NCBI GenBank assembly: GCA_027886885.1
Contig: JAPCJP010000016.1
Coordinates: forward strand, 1 to 36,492
Direction of reading: 5' to 3'
DNA from: Nitrososphaerota archaeon
GTDB taxonomy: Archaea > Thermoproteota > Nitrososphaeria > Nitrososphaerales > Gagatemarchaeaceae
DNA length: 36,492 bases
Part shown: in pieces, positions 1 to 8,754 of the stretch
How the letters are laid out: the number at the start of each line of letters is the position of its first letter
How positions within the stretch are numbered: the first letter of the stretch is position 1
Notes under the pieces: generated by a model
Database searches by the model: none
What the model saw: the letters and a program-made list of their open reading frames with translations, nothing else
What the model was told of the DNA's origin: nothing
Position numbers and translations under genes: made by a program

Positions 1-689
1 AGCGAGACGAACAAGGAAGTCGCTACGAAGATGTAACCAGCATTCGTTCCACCCTGAGATACGGCCACCGATACCGTCCCGTTTTCAAATTGATCAGGGA
101 ACGTCCATTGACTCGTCCAAAGCCAGTTCCCAGAAGTTGAATAGGCTTCCAGGAAATTGCCGTCTATTTCGAGCATGTTGGACGGGTCGAATTCTTCCCC
201 AACCAAGTAGACCAGATTTCCTCCGCTGTTAATTGCAGAACCCGTGATGGCGTAGGGCGCTCCGGACGGAGCAGAACCAGGTTTGGGGGCATCCCCGGCC
301 GAAGGGCCAGACGGGAGTACCGGAGCTGTAACGCCAGGAAGCACGTTACTCGTGGTCGGGGGAAAACTAGGACCTTCGGTAGCCTGGAGTCCATACGGAA
401 CCGCACCTGCAGGATTCTGATCTTCGGACCGCACCAAGAGGGGACTTCTGGGGATTGACGATTGGGAGTTCCTCATGGTATCGACGGAGGTCGAGATAGC
501 CGATGCGGGCGACGGAATACTCGAAGAGGTTAACCACGCACCGACTGAGTCCGGCGGTGTGGAGGCTCCGGTGTTTCTTGCAGCGAAGGTCAAAGTGGAC
601 GCTGGAGTCAACAGAATCAGAACGAGACAAACGATTGCGACTAGTCCCTTCAATTGGAATAGGCTCCCTTCTGATTGGGCTCCGCGCAA
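1..689 (-). CDS. Secreted hypothetical protein, C-terminus beyond the left edge
   Basis: An open frame runs from a TTG at 689 to the window edge (229 codons) with no stop. Its first 36 residues look like a classical Sec signal peptide: a short N-region with one Lys, a hydrophobic core (LVAIVCLVLILL) and a cleavage-like TFA-A site. After it comes a Pro/Ser/Thr-rich stretch of about 100 residues, then sequence like a beta-sandwich or propeller repeat (NGTVSVAVSQGG, GYIFVATSLF near the edge). No ATG or GTG lies between the upstream in-frame stop near 731 and the signal peptide, so TTG is the only usual start. The leader would be about 50 nt from the TATA-like box at 764-773. I do not recognise a named family. 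An extracellular or cell-surface role is inferred from the signal peptide. The start is the least certain part. Confidence 0.6.
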   Translation of the reverse strand, partial: MRGAQSEGSLFQLKGLVAIVCLVLILLTPASTLTFAARNTGASTPPDSVGAWLTSSSIPSPASAISTSVDTMRNSQSSIPRSPLLVRSEDQNPAGAVPYGLQATEGPSFPPTTSNVLPGVTAPVLPSGPSAGDAPKPGSAPSGAPYAITGSAINSGGNLVYLVGEEFDPSNMLEIDGNFLEAYSTSGNWLWTSQWTFPDQFENGTVSVAVSQGGTNAGYIFVATSLFVS

Positions 690-763
690 CGGGCTGCACA
701 GGATAACGCGTGTCCGAACCCGCCTTGTCTACGGGACGCCACACCTGTATTGGGATTCTCACC

Positions 764-790
764 GGTATTAAACTTTGGCAACCATTCATA
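764..790 (-). promoter_or_regulatory. TATA-like box with adjoining TTGGCAACCA element
   Basis: On the minus strand the order is TATGAATGGTTGCCAA, then GTTTAATA, at the 5' side of the first secreted-protein gene. The same module, with the same spacing, lies before the large secreted protein at 5863-5888. The box and the adjoining inverted-repeat-like element are probably a promoter plus an activator or repressor site. Confidence 0.55.
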
Positions 791-917
791 GTTGTCTCTG
801 GTCCTGACCATGTAGATACGCCACCATTTGCAAAATACATGAAGGCAACATGGGCAACCTTACGAACATTCCCAAAGGATTTGGCCTAAAACATGACCAC
901 CGCCATATCTCTAGTCG

Positions 918-943
918 AAAAAACGGGTTGTCCTCTTATGAGG
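918..943 (-). terminator. Possible terminator after the large secreted-protein gene
   Basis: On the minus strand, 25 nt past the stop of the 1623-residue gene, a small hairpin (CCTC-ATAA-GAGG, 932-943) is followed after seven bases by a run of six T. Archaeal termination depends mainly on the T-run. The stem is short, so this is tentative. The rest of the 690-967 gap holds the promoter of the next gene and nothing else I recognise. Confidence 0.4.
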
Positions 944-967
944 TGTGCAGTTTGGCCGGGGTATTTT

Positions 968-3900
968 TCACGATACGACAGCGAACGAAATCTCGCACCA
1001 GGGCGCGCTGGCGCCCAGTGAGAACTGCGACGTCGTTGCCGTGCCGCCCTGTGCCGACTCGTCAGCGAGCCCCGTTTGGGTCTGGGACAAGAGCGAGTAC
1101 CCAGGTCCCGCGCTCCAAGACTGGTAGGCAGATTCTTGAGCAGCAGCGATTACAAGAGAGTTGGACGGAGGCGTGTAAGACGTAACGGCCGGTGTTGCAG
1201 ATGTTCCCGAGCCGGTCGAGAATGCGCCAATGCTCGCGGCCCCCTTGATTTCGTGTATCAACACGCCAGGATAGTTGCCCTGCCCGACCACATACACGTC
1301 ATCTGTCCCACTGGCCTTGGCGAAGGTGTAGTACACATACAGGTCATAGGTGCTGGTCGGGACCGGCACGGAGGTGAGCAGGGTGTAGGTGTTGCCCTGG
1401 GAGTCTGCGATAGCGGGAGCGACATCGGAGACTTCCACGACTATCATGTCTCCCTGAGTAACGGGGCTTGTCAGCGCGCAGGTGAACGATGGATCCTGTT
1501 GCAGCGGCGGAACCGCAGCGTTTGAACAGGTTTGGACTATGGTCGGGGTGCTCGAACCTGAGCTCTCCGTGAGAACGACTCCAGCCTCCACGTCGTCAAC
1601 GACAGATGAGAACGGGAATGATGTCGACCCCGCACTGGATGCGATTTCATACTCTGTTCCAGCGATTCCCGAGGCCACATACTGATCGAACGTGAAGCCT
1701 GACCCTCCTCCCGTCTCGTCTCGAGCAGTGGCTATGAGAACGGAAGACGCAGGATAGGCAGAGGCTGAGGAGCACGAGGGTCCGCAGGTGAAGGTGCTCC
1801 CTATCGAGTTGACACCGGTGAACTCCCAGCCCTGGACTCTAAGAGCCACCGACGAGCTGGGTTCCGAGACGCGCAAGGTATCAGCCCCTGCGGAGGCGAT
1901 GATGCCCCAGTAGACGTCCGCCTGGCAGGACCCCGAGTTCGACGTGCACCCCGTCGCTTCTGTTGCCGAGACCGCAAGTTGGAACGTCGTGCCCAAGGAG
2001 TCGCTCACCTGGAGGTTGGTCAGGTCATCGCTGACGACGGTGACCACCAGCATGTCCCCGCTCATCACGGCTGATGGGAATGCGGCGGTCGTCTGGCTCC
2101 CGGAACAGGGCGAGGAACAGGTATTCGCAGTCTGCTGGACAAGAGCGGGCCCGCCGCTTGAGCTAGCCTGTATCGTGAACGCGTTCCCGGTCGCGGTGTT
2201 CCCGCTGGCGACATCCTCGATGAACATCGTGTAAGACCCAGCGATCAAGGAGGGACTGTTGGCGAGATTCACGGAACTGGTTACCTTGCCGCTCGAGTTG
2301 AAGCTCGTGACGCTCGGGTATAGCTGATATCTTATGCTGTTGGCCGAGTTGATAGCGTAGACCAAGTACTGGCCGTTCGGCGTGCCTCCGGAGCCCGTGA
2401 TGGTCGCGGTGGAGGTCAGGATCAACGTCGTGGGAGCGATGCTGACAGCAAGTGGAGAGCCAGAACCTGAACCCTCCGTGAGGACCACGCCGTCCTCCTC
2501 AAGGCTGGCTGCAGGGGAGAACGGGAAGGTGGTCGAACCCGCGGTCGATGCGAACATCAGCTCGCTCCCCGCTACGCCGGAAGCAGTGTAGACGTACCAC
2601 GTGAAGCCGGCTCCTGCTCCTGTGACGGTCGAGCCGGTGGCGAGAAGAATCGAAGAGGCAGGATACGCTGTGGAAGCGCAGGTCGGAAGGCATGAAGCAG
2701 TATTCTCAACCTCGTTGACCCCCTTGAATTCCCAGATCTGGAGTCGTATCGCCGCGTTCGAGCCGGGCTCCGTTACCGTGACCGTGTCGACGCCCGAGGC
2801 CTTCAGGATGCCCCAGTAGATGTCGGCCTGGCAGTAGGTCGATGGAGACCCACATACTGGGTTCTGACTCTGCGAAGTGTGTGAGCCGACCGCCAATTGA
2901 ATCATCGTCCCGAGGGTATCGGTGACCGTTAGGGTGGGCTGGTCGTCTTCGACGACCGTGATGACCAGCATGTCCCCGCTCTGGACCTGCGAGCTAAACG
3001 TCGCGCTGTCCTGCCCGCTCGAACAGACATACGAGCAGGTCGTTTGTGATTCCTGGACGAGAGTGGGTCCGCCGCTGGACGAAGGCTGGAAGTTAGCCGT
3101 AATCGTTCCGGCGCCGTTGACCGTCATCGTAGTGCTCGCGCACGTACTGCAAGCGATCGTGATCGACGCAGAGCTGGAACTCCAAGAGGAGAAAGTGTAG
3201 CCAGGCGCCGCGGTCGCGCTGATCTGGACTTGGGTACCGGCAGAGTAGGTCTGAGAACCGGTCGGCGCTGTAGACCCGCTGGACGCCAGCGGAGCGACCG
3301 CGAAAGTGACCGTGTATTGCGGTGACGTGATAGTGAAGGTGTTGCCATTAGCCGTCTTTCCGCTCGCTACGTCCTCGATGGATACCGTGTAACTTCCCGC
3401 CGTCAGGGTCGGGCTGTTCGCCAGATTGACGGTTGTGGCGACGGTCCCGGTGGCACCGAAGACGGTGACGGTCGGATAAAGCTGGTACTTCATCGCGTTG
3501 GCGGTGCTGATGGCATACACAGAGAACTGGCCATTCGGCGTTCCGCCTGACGCGGTTATCGTCGCGGTCGATGTGGTCGTGAGCGTCGTAGGTGTTATGC
3601 TCACGATGAGCGGGGTAGTGGCCAGGACGGTCAGAGAGAAGTGGGCGGTTCCTGTTTGCCCGTCAATTCCCCTGCCATCCACTGTGATTGGATAGGTGCC
3701 TGGTGCGGTCGTCCCGGTCGTTGTTATCGTGAGCACATCGCTCGTGCCACCAATCGAGTCCTTGACCGGATTTACCGTCCACGATGGTGGCTGGACACCG
3801 GGTGGCAGCCCTAGGACCTGCAGAGTGACCAGTTGGGAGGCGCCATAAACTGTGAACGTCTCGGAGCCTTGCGAACTCTGGGTTATTGATAGCGGCACAC

Positions 3901-5839
3901 CCTGAGAGAGCGTGACCGAAGGAATGAAATCGGCTGTAACGCTTCCTGAACCTGTGACCCTAACGGTGTATTGACCATTGTTCAGTGTCAGGATATTACC
4001 CCCCGTGACCTGCCATGTCGAAAATACGTAGCCGGGTTGCGCGGAGGCTGTAAGCGGAAAAGTTGCCCCCGAAGCGTAACACTGAGTTCCCGTCGGACTT
4101 GTGGTGCCACTCCCCAGGGGAGCGACGTTGAAGCTAATCTTGAATGGTAGAGCCGCGACAGTGACGGTGGCGTGTGCAATTGGCGTGCCCTGATAGTAGA
4201 CGTACACCGATGCTTGTCCTCCACCGGAGCACGAAGGAATGGCCACGCTCGTCGCGGGGGGTATCACTGCTGGTCCTGAAGACGCTGCGGTGCCATCGAA
4301 AGCCGTAGAGGGACCGCTGCACACGTTCCCCGAAGAGACGAAGCAGGACGTATACTGGACTCCCGGGGTATACCCCCTCCCCGATATCGTCACCGAAGAA
4401 CCTGCGGAAACGACTATGGGGCTTGCTGCCACTGTGGGAGAGATCTGGGTGAACAGGCTCCACCCAACCGGGGTGCCCGCGTATAGAACATCTGCACCTA
4501 TGTCGTAAATGTCTCCTATGGTGAAGGTTGTCGCGGCGATTGTTCCCGAGGCAGACGAGGTTACCTGTATCGGAAAGGCAGACGGGTCACAACCGTATTC
4601 GCCGTTTTGGACAGAAATCACGTACTGCTCGGAGGTGATGCAGACGGAGTATTTCGTTGAAACTTGGAAACCCGACCCTGTTACCTGTATGGTGGAGCCT
4701 ACGGTCCCAAAGGGTGAAGCGATTTTCACGGAGGGACTAGTGACTTGAAACGGCTGCGAAGCGACTAGAGTCCCTGAACCGGCATAGAGGGGCCCCTCAT
4801 ACCCATTCATGACGACCGCGTACCAAGTCACCGAGCTCGAGGACGGGTAACTGTTCACAGCGAGGGTAGTCCCTGCAGGGATTGCTCCAAGGGTTGAGGT
4901 CGCGCTAGAGGGGACAGGGGTGAACGTGGAGAAAGAGCCGCTGCAGGTCTTCGAAGAAGTGCTCAAACAATACTCGTAGGTCTGCCCTACCTGGTAATTC
5001 ATTCCCTGCAACGTTGTAGTGGTAGGAATGGGACCATGGTTCGGATTGAGAGAAAAAGTTGGTGGAGGCGGCGGAGGAGGGGCAGCAGACACGCTCACCC
5101 CGGTGACCGTGATGTAGTTTGGTGAATTGTAAAAATCAACCGCAGCGTTCGCGGCGGTCCCTTCGTCATAACCCGCTTTCGCAACGACCAGGAATCCTCC
5201 CCCGAAGTAATACGTACCAGCCTGAGGCGCAGTGAAGAGCGAAGTGAACATACAGATTGAATTAGGACAGCCAGGTTGATTGGCTGAACTAAACGTACCC
5301 CCACCACCAGAATTAAATTCCTCGACAACCCCCTGGGGGTCAGTCGAACAACAGCCCCCGGGTCCCGAGACTTTAAAGACGTAAGAAAGGAGTGCGTCTG
5401 AAACGAGTGCGTCCGGACCCATCGAGCTTTTTATCACACCCAGGTATTTTGCTGAAATCTGCAGTTGTAATTGCTCTCCTTGGGTCGCCGCGAAGGATGC
5501 TCCATCTCCCGCCCCCGCATCGTCGAAGAAAACGTAGCCGAATGCGGTAACGCTGCCGCTGCAATCGCCTCCGACCCCGCACTCCTTCGGGAAGGCCTGT
5601 GCCTGTAGTCCTATCACCCCTGAATACATCCCGGGAGTTGCGGCGGCCGCACTTGCGTCGGCGCAAGCGTACCCAATCACGCTGGCGCATGAGCCTACGC
5701 TTGTGTAGATGTCTGCGTGATTGAATGGTGGCACGATTACGGAGCCTTGGGCCATCGCTCCCGGCGAGCCTGAGAGAAGTAACACAAGAAGAAGGCAACC
5801 CCCAACAACGATCGGACCATCCCGGAGACTGCGCCCCAT
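968..5839 (-). CDS. Giant secreted repeat protein (1623 aa), surface or adhesin-like
   Basis: The protein begins with a signal peptide (residues 1-31, core VVGGCLLLVLLLSG, ending AMA-QG). An N-terminal region of about 220 residues leads to a Pro run near 253-260. Residues about 262-565 hold several IPT/TIG-like beta-sandwich modules with paired Cys. Two InlB B-repeat-like units (about 565-637 and 840-917) end in the typical T-A-D/N-F motif after GYxFSxW. Between and after them come two copies of a roughly 95-residue module (about 743-836 and 1128-1218) and three copies of a roughly 200-residue module (about 918-1125, 1225-1431, 1435-1623) that shares the G-D-M-hydrophobic-V-x-V strand, the Q-A-D-hydrophobic-Y-W-G motif and conserved Cys pairs. 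There is no C-terminal membrane anchor, so it may be released or held by binding. Ligand and function are unknown. A near-leaderless promoter lies at 5863-5888. The ATG at 5839 fits it. Confidence 0.85.
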   Translation of the reverse strand: MGRSLRDGPIVVGGCLLLVLLLSGSPGAMAQGSVIVPPFNHADIYTSVGSCASVIGYACADASAAAATPGMYSGVIGLQAQAFPKECGVGGDCSGSVTAFGYVFFDDAGAGDGASFAATQGEQLQLQISAKYLGVIKSSMGPDALVSDALLSYVFKVSGPGGCCSTDPQGVVEEFNSGGGGTFSSANQPGCPNSICMFTSLFTAPQAGTYYFGGGFLVVAKAGYDEGTAANAAVDFYNSPNYITVTGVSVSAAPPPPPPPTFSLNPNHGPIPTTTTLQGMNYQVGQTYEYCLSTSSKTCSGSFSTFTPVPSSATSTLGAIPAGTTLAVNSYPSSSSVTWYAVVMNGYEGPLYAGSGTLVASQPFQVTSPSVKIASPFGTVGSTIQVTGSGFQVSTKYSVCITSEQYVISVQNGEYGCDPSAFPIQVTSSASGTIAATTFTIGDIYDIGADVLYAGTPVGWSLFTQISPTVAASPIVVSAGSSVTISGRGYTPGVQYTSCFVSSGNVCSGPSTAFDGTAASSGPAVIPPATSVAIPSCSGGGQASVYVYYQGTPIAHATVTVAALPFKISFNVAPLGSGTTSPTGTQCYASGATFPLTASAQPGYVFSTWQVTGGNILTLNNGQYTVRVTGSGSVTADFIPSVTLSQGVPLSITQSSQGSETFTVYGASQLVTLQVLGLPPGVQPPSWTVNPVKDSIGGTSDVLTITTTGTTAPGTYPITVDGRGIDGQTGTAHFSLTVLATTPLIVSITPTTLTTTSTATITASGGTPNGQFSVYAISTANAMKYQLYPTVTVFGATGTVATTVNLANSPTLTAGSYTVSIEDVASGKTANGNTFTITSPQYTVTFAVAPLASSGSTAPTGSQTYSAGTQVQISATAAPGYTFSSWSSSSASITIACSTCASTTMTVNGAGTITANFQPSSSGGPTLVQESQTTCSYVCSSGQDSATFSSQVQSGDMLVITVVEDDQPTLTVTDTLGTMIQLAVGSHTSQSQNPVCGSPSTYCQADIYWGILKASGVDTVTVTEPGSNAAIRLQIWEFKGVNEVENTASCLPTCASTAYPASSILLATGSTVTGAGAGFTWYVYTASGVAGSELMFASTAGSTTFPFSPAASLEEDGVVLTEGSGSGSPLAVSIAPTTLILTSTATITGSGGTPNGQYLVYAINSANSIRYQLYPSVTSFNSSGKVTSSVNLANSPSLIAGSYTMFIEDVASGNTATGNAFTIQASSSGGPALVQQTANTCSSPCSGSQTTAAFPSAVMSGDMLVVTVVSDDLTNLQVSDSLGTTFQLAVSATEATGCTSNSGSCQADVYWGIIASAGADTLRVSEPSSSVALRVQGWEFTGVNSIGSTFTCGPSCSSASAYPASSVLIATARDETGGGSGFTFDQYVASGIAGTEYEIASSAGSTSFPFSSVVDDVEAGVVLTESSGSSTPTIVQTCSNAAVPPLQQDPSFTCALTSPVTQGDMIVVEVSDVAPAIADSQGNTYTLLTSVPVPTSTYDLYVYYTFAKASGTDDVYVVGQGNYPGVLIHEIKGAASIGAFSTGSGTSATPAVTSYTPPSNSLVIAAAQESAYQSWSAGPGYSLLSQTQTGLADESAQGGTATTSQFSLGASAPWCEISFAVVS

Positions 5840-5862
5840 GTGACCATGGCAACCGAGTGACG

Positions 5863-5888
5863 ACTAATAAACATTGGCAGCCAATCAT
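5863..5888 (-). promoter_or_regulatory. Promoter of the giant secreted protein: ATTGGC-A-GCCAAT palindrome next to TATA box
   Basis: A perfect inverted repeat (six-base arms, one-base centre, 5873-5885) abuts a TATA-like box (TTTATTA on the minus strand, 5865-5871). The box centre is about 29 nt before the ATG at 5839, so the transcript should be leaderless. The palindrome sits where BRE or an upstream regulator would bind. Confidence 0.6.
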
Positions 5889-5946
5889 AAGTATTTTAAG
5901 CATGAATCATGGCTCGACGCCATACGAATTCTGAAGGTTCCAGAAA

Positions 5947-5960
5947 CCCGACAAATCGGG
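5947..5960. promoter_or_regulatory. Small inverted repeat CCCGA-CAAA-TCGGG in the divergent gap
   Basis: A perfect five-base inverted repeat with a four-base loop sits between the two divergent promoters, upstream of the TATA-like AAATAAATC (5991-5999) of the HTH regulator gene. It could be an operator, for example for autoregulation. It could also be chance in GC-rich DNA. Confidence 0.3.
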
Positions 5961-6029
5961 CGGGGAAAAGGCTGAACAATCCATAACTAGAAATAAATCC
6001 TAGCGAAAAACAGCCGCAGCAAACACCAA

Positions 6030-7184
6030 ATGTCACCTCATCCCGTCACGAAGACAGTCGGAAGCTTCGAGAGGAAGGCTCCTCGAATGAGTGCGATAGT
6101 CCGCGCCATGGAGGAGGTCGGGCCGGACGTGGCGGAGATCGCCAGGAGGACCAAGGAGCCCGCCGAGAGCGTGAGATACATCCTGAAGACGAAGATCTTT
6201 GGAAAGGGGCTCGGCGTCTACGCCATCTACAACGCCTACGCCTTGGGGTTGACGAAGCGGGCCCTCATCGCGGACCTGGCCGCCCCTTACTCCGAACGGA
6301 CCTGGGACCTCTTCAACGCCATGGAAGAGAAATGGTTTCTCACCTACAGCTTCCGAATGATACCAGAGGGTACGTATGCGATGATCTTCGACGTGCCGGA
6401 CGGACGGGAGGAAGATTTCACAGAGCTAATCCAACGCATGCAAGAGGTCGGGTTCATCAAGAAAGTGCACGACGACCTTGGCTTCGAGTGGAGGAGGAAC
6501 AACGAGATGCGAGCCGAGCTCTTCGACTTCAAGCGAAGCGAGTGGGACTTCGACTGGACCAAACTCCCGGTCCGGCCCGCTCCTCCCATCCCGGTCGCCA
6601 AGAAGATAGAGGAGATCCACCTCGCCGATCTGGGGCTGATGGCGGAGCTGTGGGTCGACTCGGCGAGGTCTCTCGCGGAACTGGCAAAGCCCAACGAGAT
6701 GAGCGTAAGGTCGGCGGTCAGGCACATGAGACACGTCAAGGAAAAAGGCTTCTCGACCGGGTATCGAGTCAACTGGATGAAGTCCCAGAAGCTCAATACC
6801 TCGGGTAGATACCTCACCTCGCCACACAAGTACCTCGTCACGGGCGTCTTCGTGCGCGGCATAACCCAGCAGGAGCAAAGAAAGGTCAGGGACGCCCTGA
6901 ACCGGCTGCCCTTCCTCTGGGTCGAAGCGGGGGGGAACAACTACTTCGCCGAGCTGATAGTCCCGCTCGCGCTGACCAACGAGACTATCCAGTTCATCCA
7001 CAGGGAATTCACGGGGCTCTCGCACAAGACCAGATTCTATATCCTGGACTGGGGGAGCGGGATGAGCTCCTCGACCCCGCGCCATCTCTTTGACCCCAAG
7101 CGCCAGCAGTGGGTCTACGAGCCCGAGTCACAGGTCAGGGACCTGGAGGCGGCCATGGCTAAGGTCGCCACTGTCCCCAAGTGA
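6030..7184 (+). CDS. Two-domain helix-turn-helix regulator (paralog of 26196-27374)
   Basis: This 384-residue protein has an N-terminal HTH-like block (about residues 18-60: GPDVAEIARR, then ESVRY, then KTKIFGKGLG), a middle domain that resembles an AsnC/Lrp-type sensor fold, the signature WDFDW near 172, a second HTH-like block (about 200-250: LMAELWVDSARSLAELA) and another sensor-like domain. It therefore looks like two Lrp-like halves in tandem. The gene downstream of tfb in this window is clearly a paralog with the same order of motifs. It probably binds DNA, but the targets are unknown. The ATG at 6030 lies 35 nt past a TATA-like AAATAAATC (5991-5999). The next Met (6087) would remove 19 residues before the first HTH and is less likely. 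It stands alone, divergent from the large secreted protein, so a role in controlling that gene is possible but unproven. Confidence 0.75.
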   Translation: MSPHPVTKTVGSFERKAPRMSAIVRAMEEVGPDVAEIARRTKEPAESVRYILKTKIFGKGLGVYAIYNAYALGLTKRALIADLAAPYSERTWDLFNAMEEKWFLTYSFRMIPEGTYAMIFDVPDGREEDFTELIQRMQEVGFIKKVHDDLGFEWRRNNEMRAELFDFKRSEWDFDWTKLPVRPAPPIPVAKKIEEIHLADLGLMAELWVDSARSLAELAKPNEMSVRSAVRHMRHVKEKGFSTGYRVNWMKSQKLNTSGRYLTSPHKYLVTGVFVRGITQQEQRKVRDALNRLPFLWVEAGGNNYFAELIVPLALTNETIQFIHREFTGLSHKTRFYILDWGSGMSSSTPRHLFDPKRQQWVYEPESQVRDLEAAMAKVATVPK

Positions 7185-7263
7185 GTCTTTTCCAACCGTT
7201 TTTATCGACAGCTCCGGAACCCCGGGTTCTCTGGAGTAATCTGACCTGCCAATATCATTCGAG

Positions 7264-8754
7264 GTGAGGGAGACAGACCTCATGGGGAGGAACGGCATCC
7301 TCACCGTCGACGGCAAGAAGGTCGAGACCCCTTGCCTCACTCCCGTAGTCCACCCCGTGACCGTGGACATTCCGATATCACAGTTCAAGCAGATGGGGTT
7401 CGACGCGCTCATGACGAACTCGCTCATAGCGTACAGGCGAAGAAGGGAGGAGGCGCTCGAGAAGGGGCTCCACGCAATGCTCGGGTTCGACGGGGTGATC
7501 ATGACTGACTCGGGCGGATATCAGGTGCTGGAATACGGCCAGCAGGACATTACCCCCTCGATCATCGCGGAGTTCCAGTCGTCCATCGGCTCGGACCTGG
7601 CAGTCACGCTGGACCGTCCGACAGGCTACTCCCACTCCCGGGAATACGCCGAGGAGACAGTCGACGTGAGCCTAAAGGGAGCGAGGGAGACGATGAAGAA
7701 GTTCGGCCGCTCGAAGACGACCTGGGTCGGCCCCATCCAGGGAGGGCTTTTCGGAGACCTGGTCGCGCGCTCGGCGAAGGCTCTGGTCCGCTCGGGTTTC
7801 GAGATACTAGCCTTGGGAAGCCCCGTGGAGCTCATGGAGAACTACCTCTTCGAGGACCTCGTCAGGATGATAGTCGCCGCAAAGAAGAGCATCCCCTATT
7901 CCACACCGTTCCATCTCTTCGGGGCCGGACACCCCCTGACCCTTCCGCTCTCGGTGGCTCTTGGATGCGATACCTTCGACTCGGCGAGCTACATCCTGTT
8001 CGCGAAACAGGGGAGGTACATGACGGAGCGGGGTACCCTTGTGCTCGAGGACATGACCCATCTTCCTTGCAGCTGCCCCACCTGCAACTCCACGACCAGG
8101 ACCGACCTCGTGTTGATGAAGCGAGAGGAGCGGGTCAGGAAGCTCGCCCTGCACAACCTCTACCTGCTCAGGCAGGACGTGCTGCGCTGCAGAGAGGCGA
8201 TCTCCGAGGGGAGGCTATGGGACCTCGTGGAGGAGAGGGCGATAGTCCACCCGAGGACGATGGCCGCGTTCGCTGAGCTGGCGAAGAACTCGAAGTGGCT
8301 CGGGTCCGCCACGCCGCACTTCAAGGACAGGGGGCTCATCATTAGGAGCGAGCTGGATGCCACGCGGCCGGAGGTTGGACTCGTAGCCGAGCGGCTCGAG
8401 GGGGCGATGAACTCGAACCCGGGGAGGAAATCGCGGTCGGGCAACAAGGGTGACTCGACTGCCTATCTCCTGGTCTCCGATGACGAGAAGCCTCTATCGA
8501 GGAACCCCATGTCGGCGAAGGTGCGTACCCGCATCGAGAAGGAGCCTCATAGGATGTACAAGCTCCACCCCGTGCTGGGAGCCTACCCCGCGGAGCTGGA
8601 ATTCGTCTACCCGTTCACGCAGACGGTGACGGAGATGGAGGTGACCAAGAAGGGCATCAGAGAGGCCGTCAAAGTGTTGAGGCGGCTGGGCTACAATAAG
8701 GTCCTTGTCTGCGATAGGAAGGGCGTGAAGACGGTCACGAGTAGATCGCGCTAG
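7264..8754 (+). CDS. tgtA: Archaeosine tRNA-guanine transglycosylase
   Basis: It exchanges guanine 15 in the D-loop of archaeal tRNAs for preQ0, the first tRNA-bound step to archaeosine. Visible features are the substrate-binding DSGGYQ motif (Asp82), the nucleophile region CDTFDSASY (Asp239), and a zinc site C-x-C-x2-C at 269-274 with a likely fourth ligand His297. After the catalytic domain (to about residue 330) there is a C-terminal region of about 160 residues, but I see no PUA domain after it. At 496 residues it is shorter than the PUA-bearing enzymes of Pyrococcus. The GTG at 7264 follows an in-frame F-E-V that family members normally have inside the protein (F-E-I/V then the D-L/A-x-G-R region), so translation may begin at a CTG at 7246. 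A TATA-like box is at 7198-7206. The gene converges with the PAC2 gene, overlapping by 20 nt. Confidence 0.93.
   Translation: MRETDLMGRNGILTVDGKKVETPCLTPVVHPVTVDIPISQFKQMGFDALMTNSLIAYRRRREEALEKGLHAMLGFDGVIMTDSGGYQVLEYGQQDITPSIIAEFQSSIGSDLAVTLDRPTGYSHSREYAEETVDVSLKGARETMKKFGRSKTTWVGPIQGGLFGDLVARSAKALVRSGFEILALGSPVELMENYLFEDLVRMIVAAKKSIPYSTPFHLFGAGHPLTLPLSVALGCDTFDSASYILFAKQGRYMTERGTLVLEDMTHLPCSCPTCNSTTRTDLVLMKREERVRKLALHNLYLLRQDVLRCREAISEGRLWDLVEERAIVHPRTMAAFAELAKNSKWLGSATPHFKDRGLIIRSELDATRPEVGLVAERLEGAMNSNPGRKSRSGNKGDSTAYLLVSDDEKPLSRNPMSAKVRTRIEKEPHRMYKLHPVLGAYPAELEFVYPFTQTVTEMEVTKKGIREAVKVLRRLGYNKVLVCDRKGVKTVTSRSR

Noticed and set aside
367-840. A 157-codon minus-strand open frame with an ATG
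   Set aside because: It is Arg/Ser-rich and overlaps the signal peptide of the frame at 1-689, which is far more protein-like. It is a shadow frame.
850-1185. A plus-strand 111-codon open frame
   Set aside because: It overlaps the end of the large secreted protein antisense and has no domain-like sequence; the promoter side is also weak.
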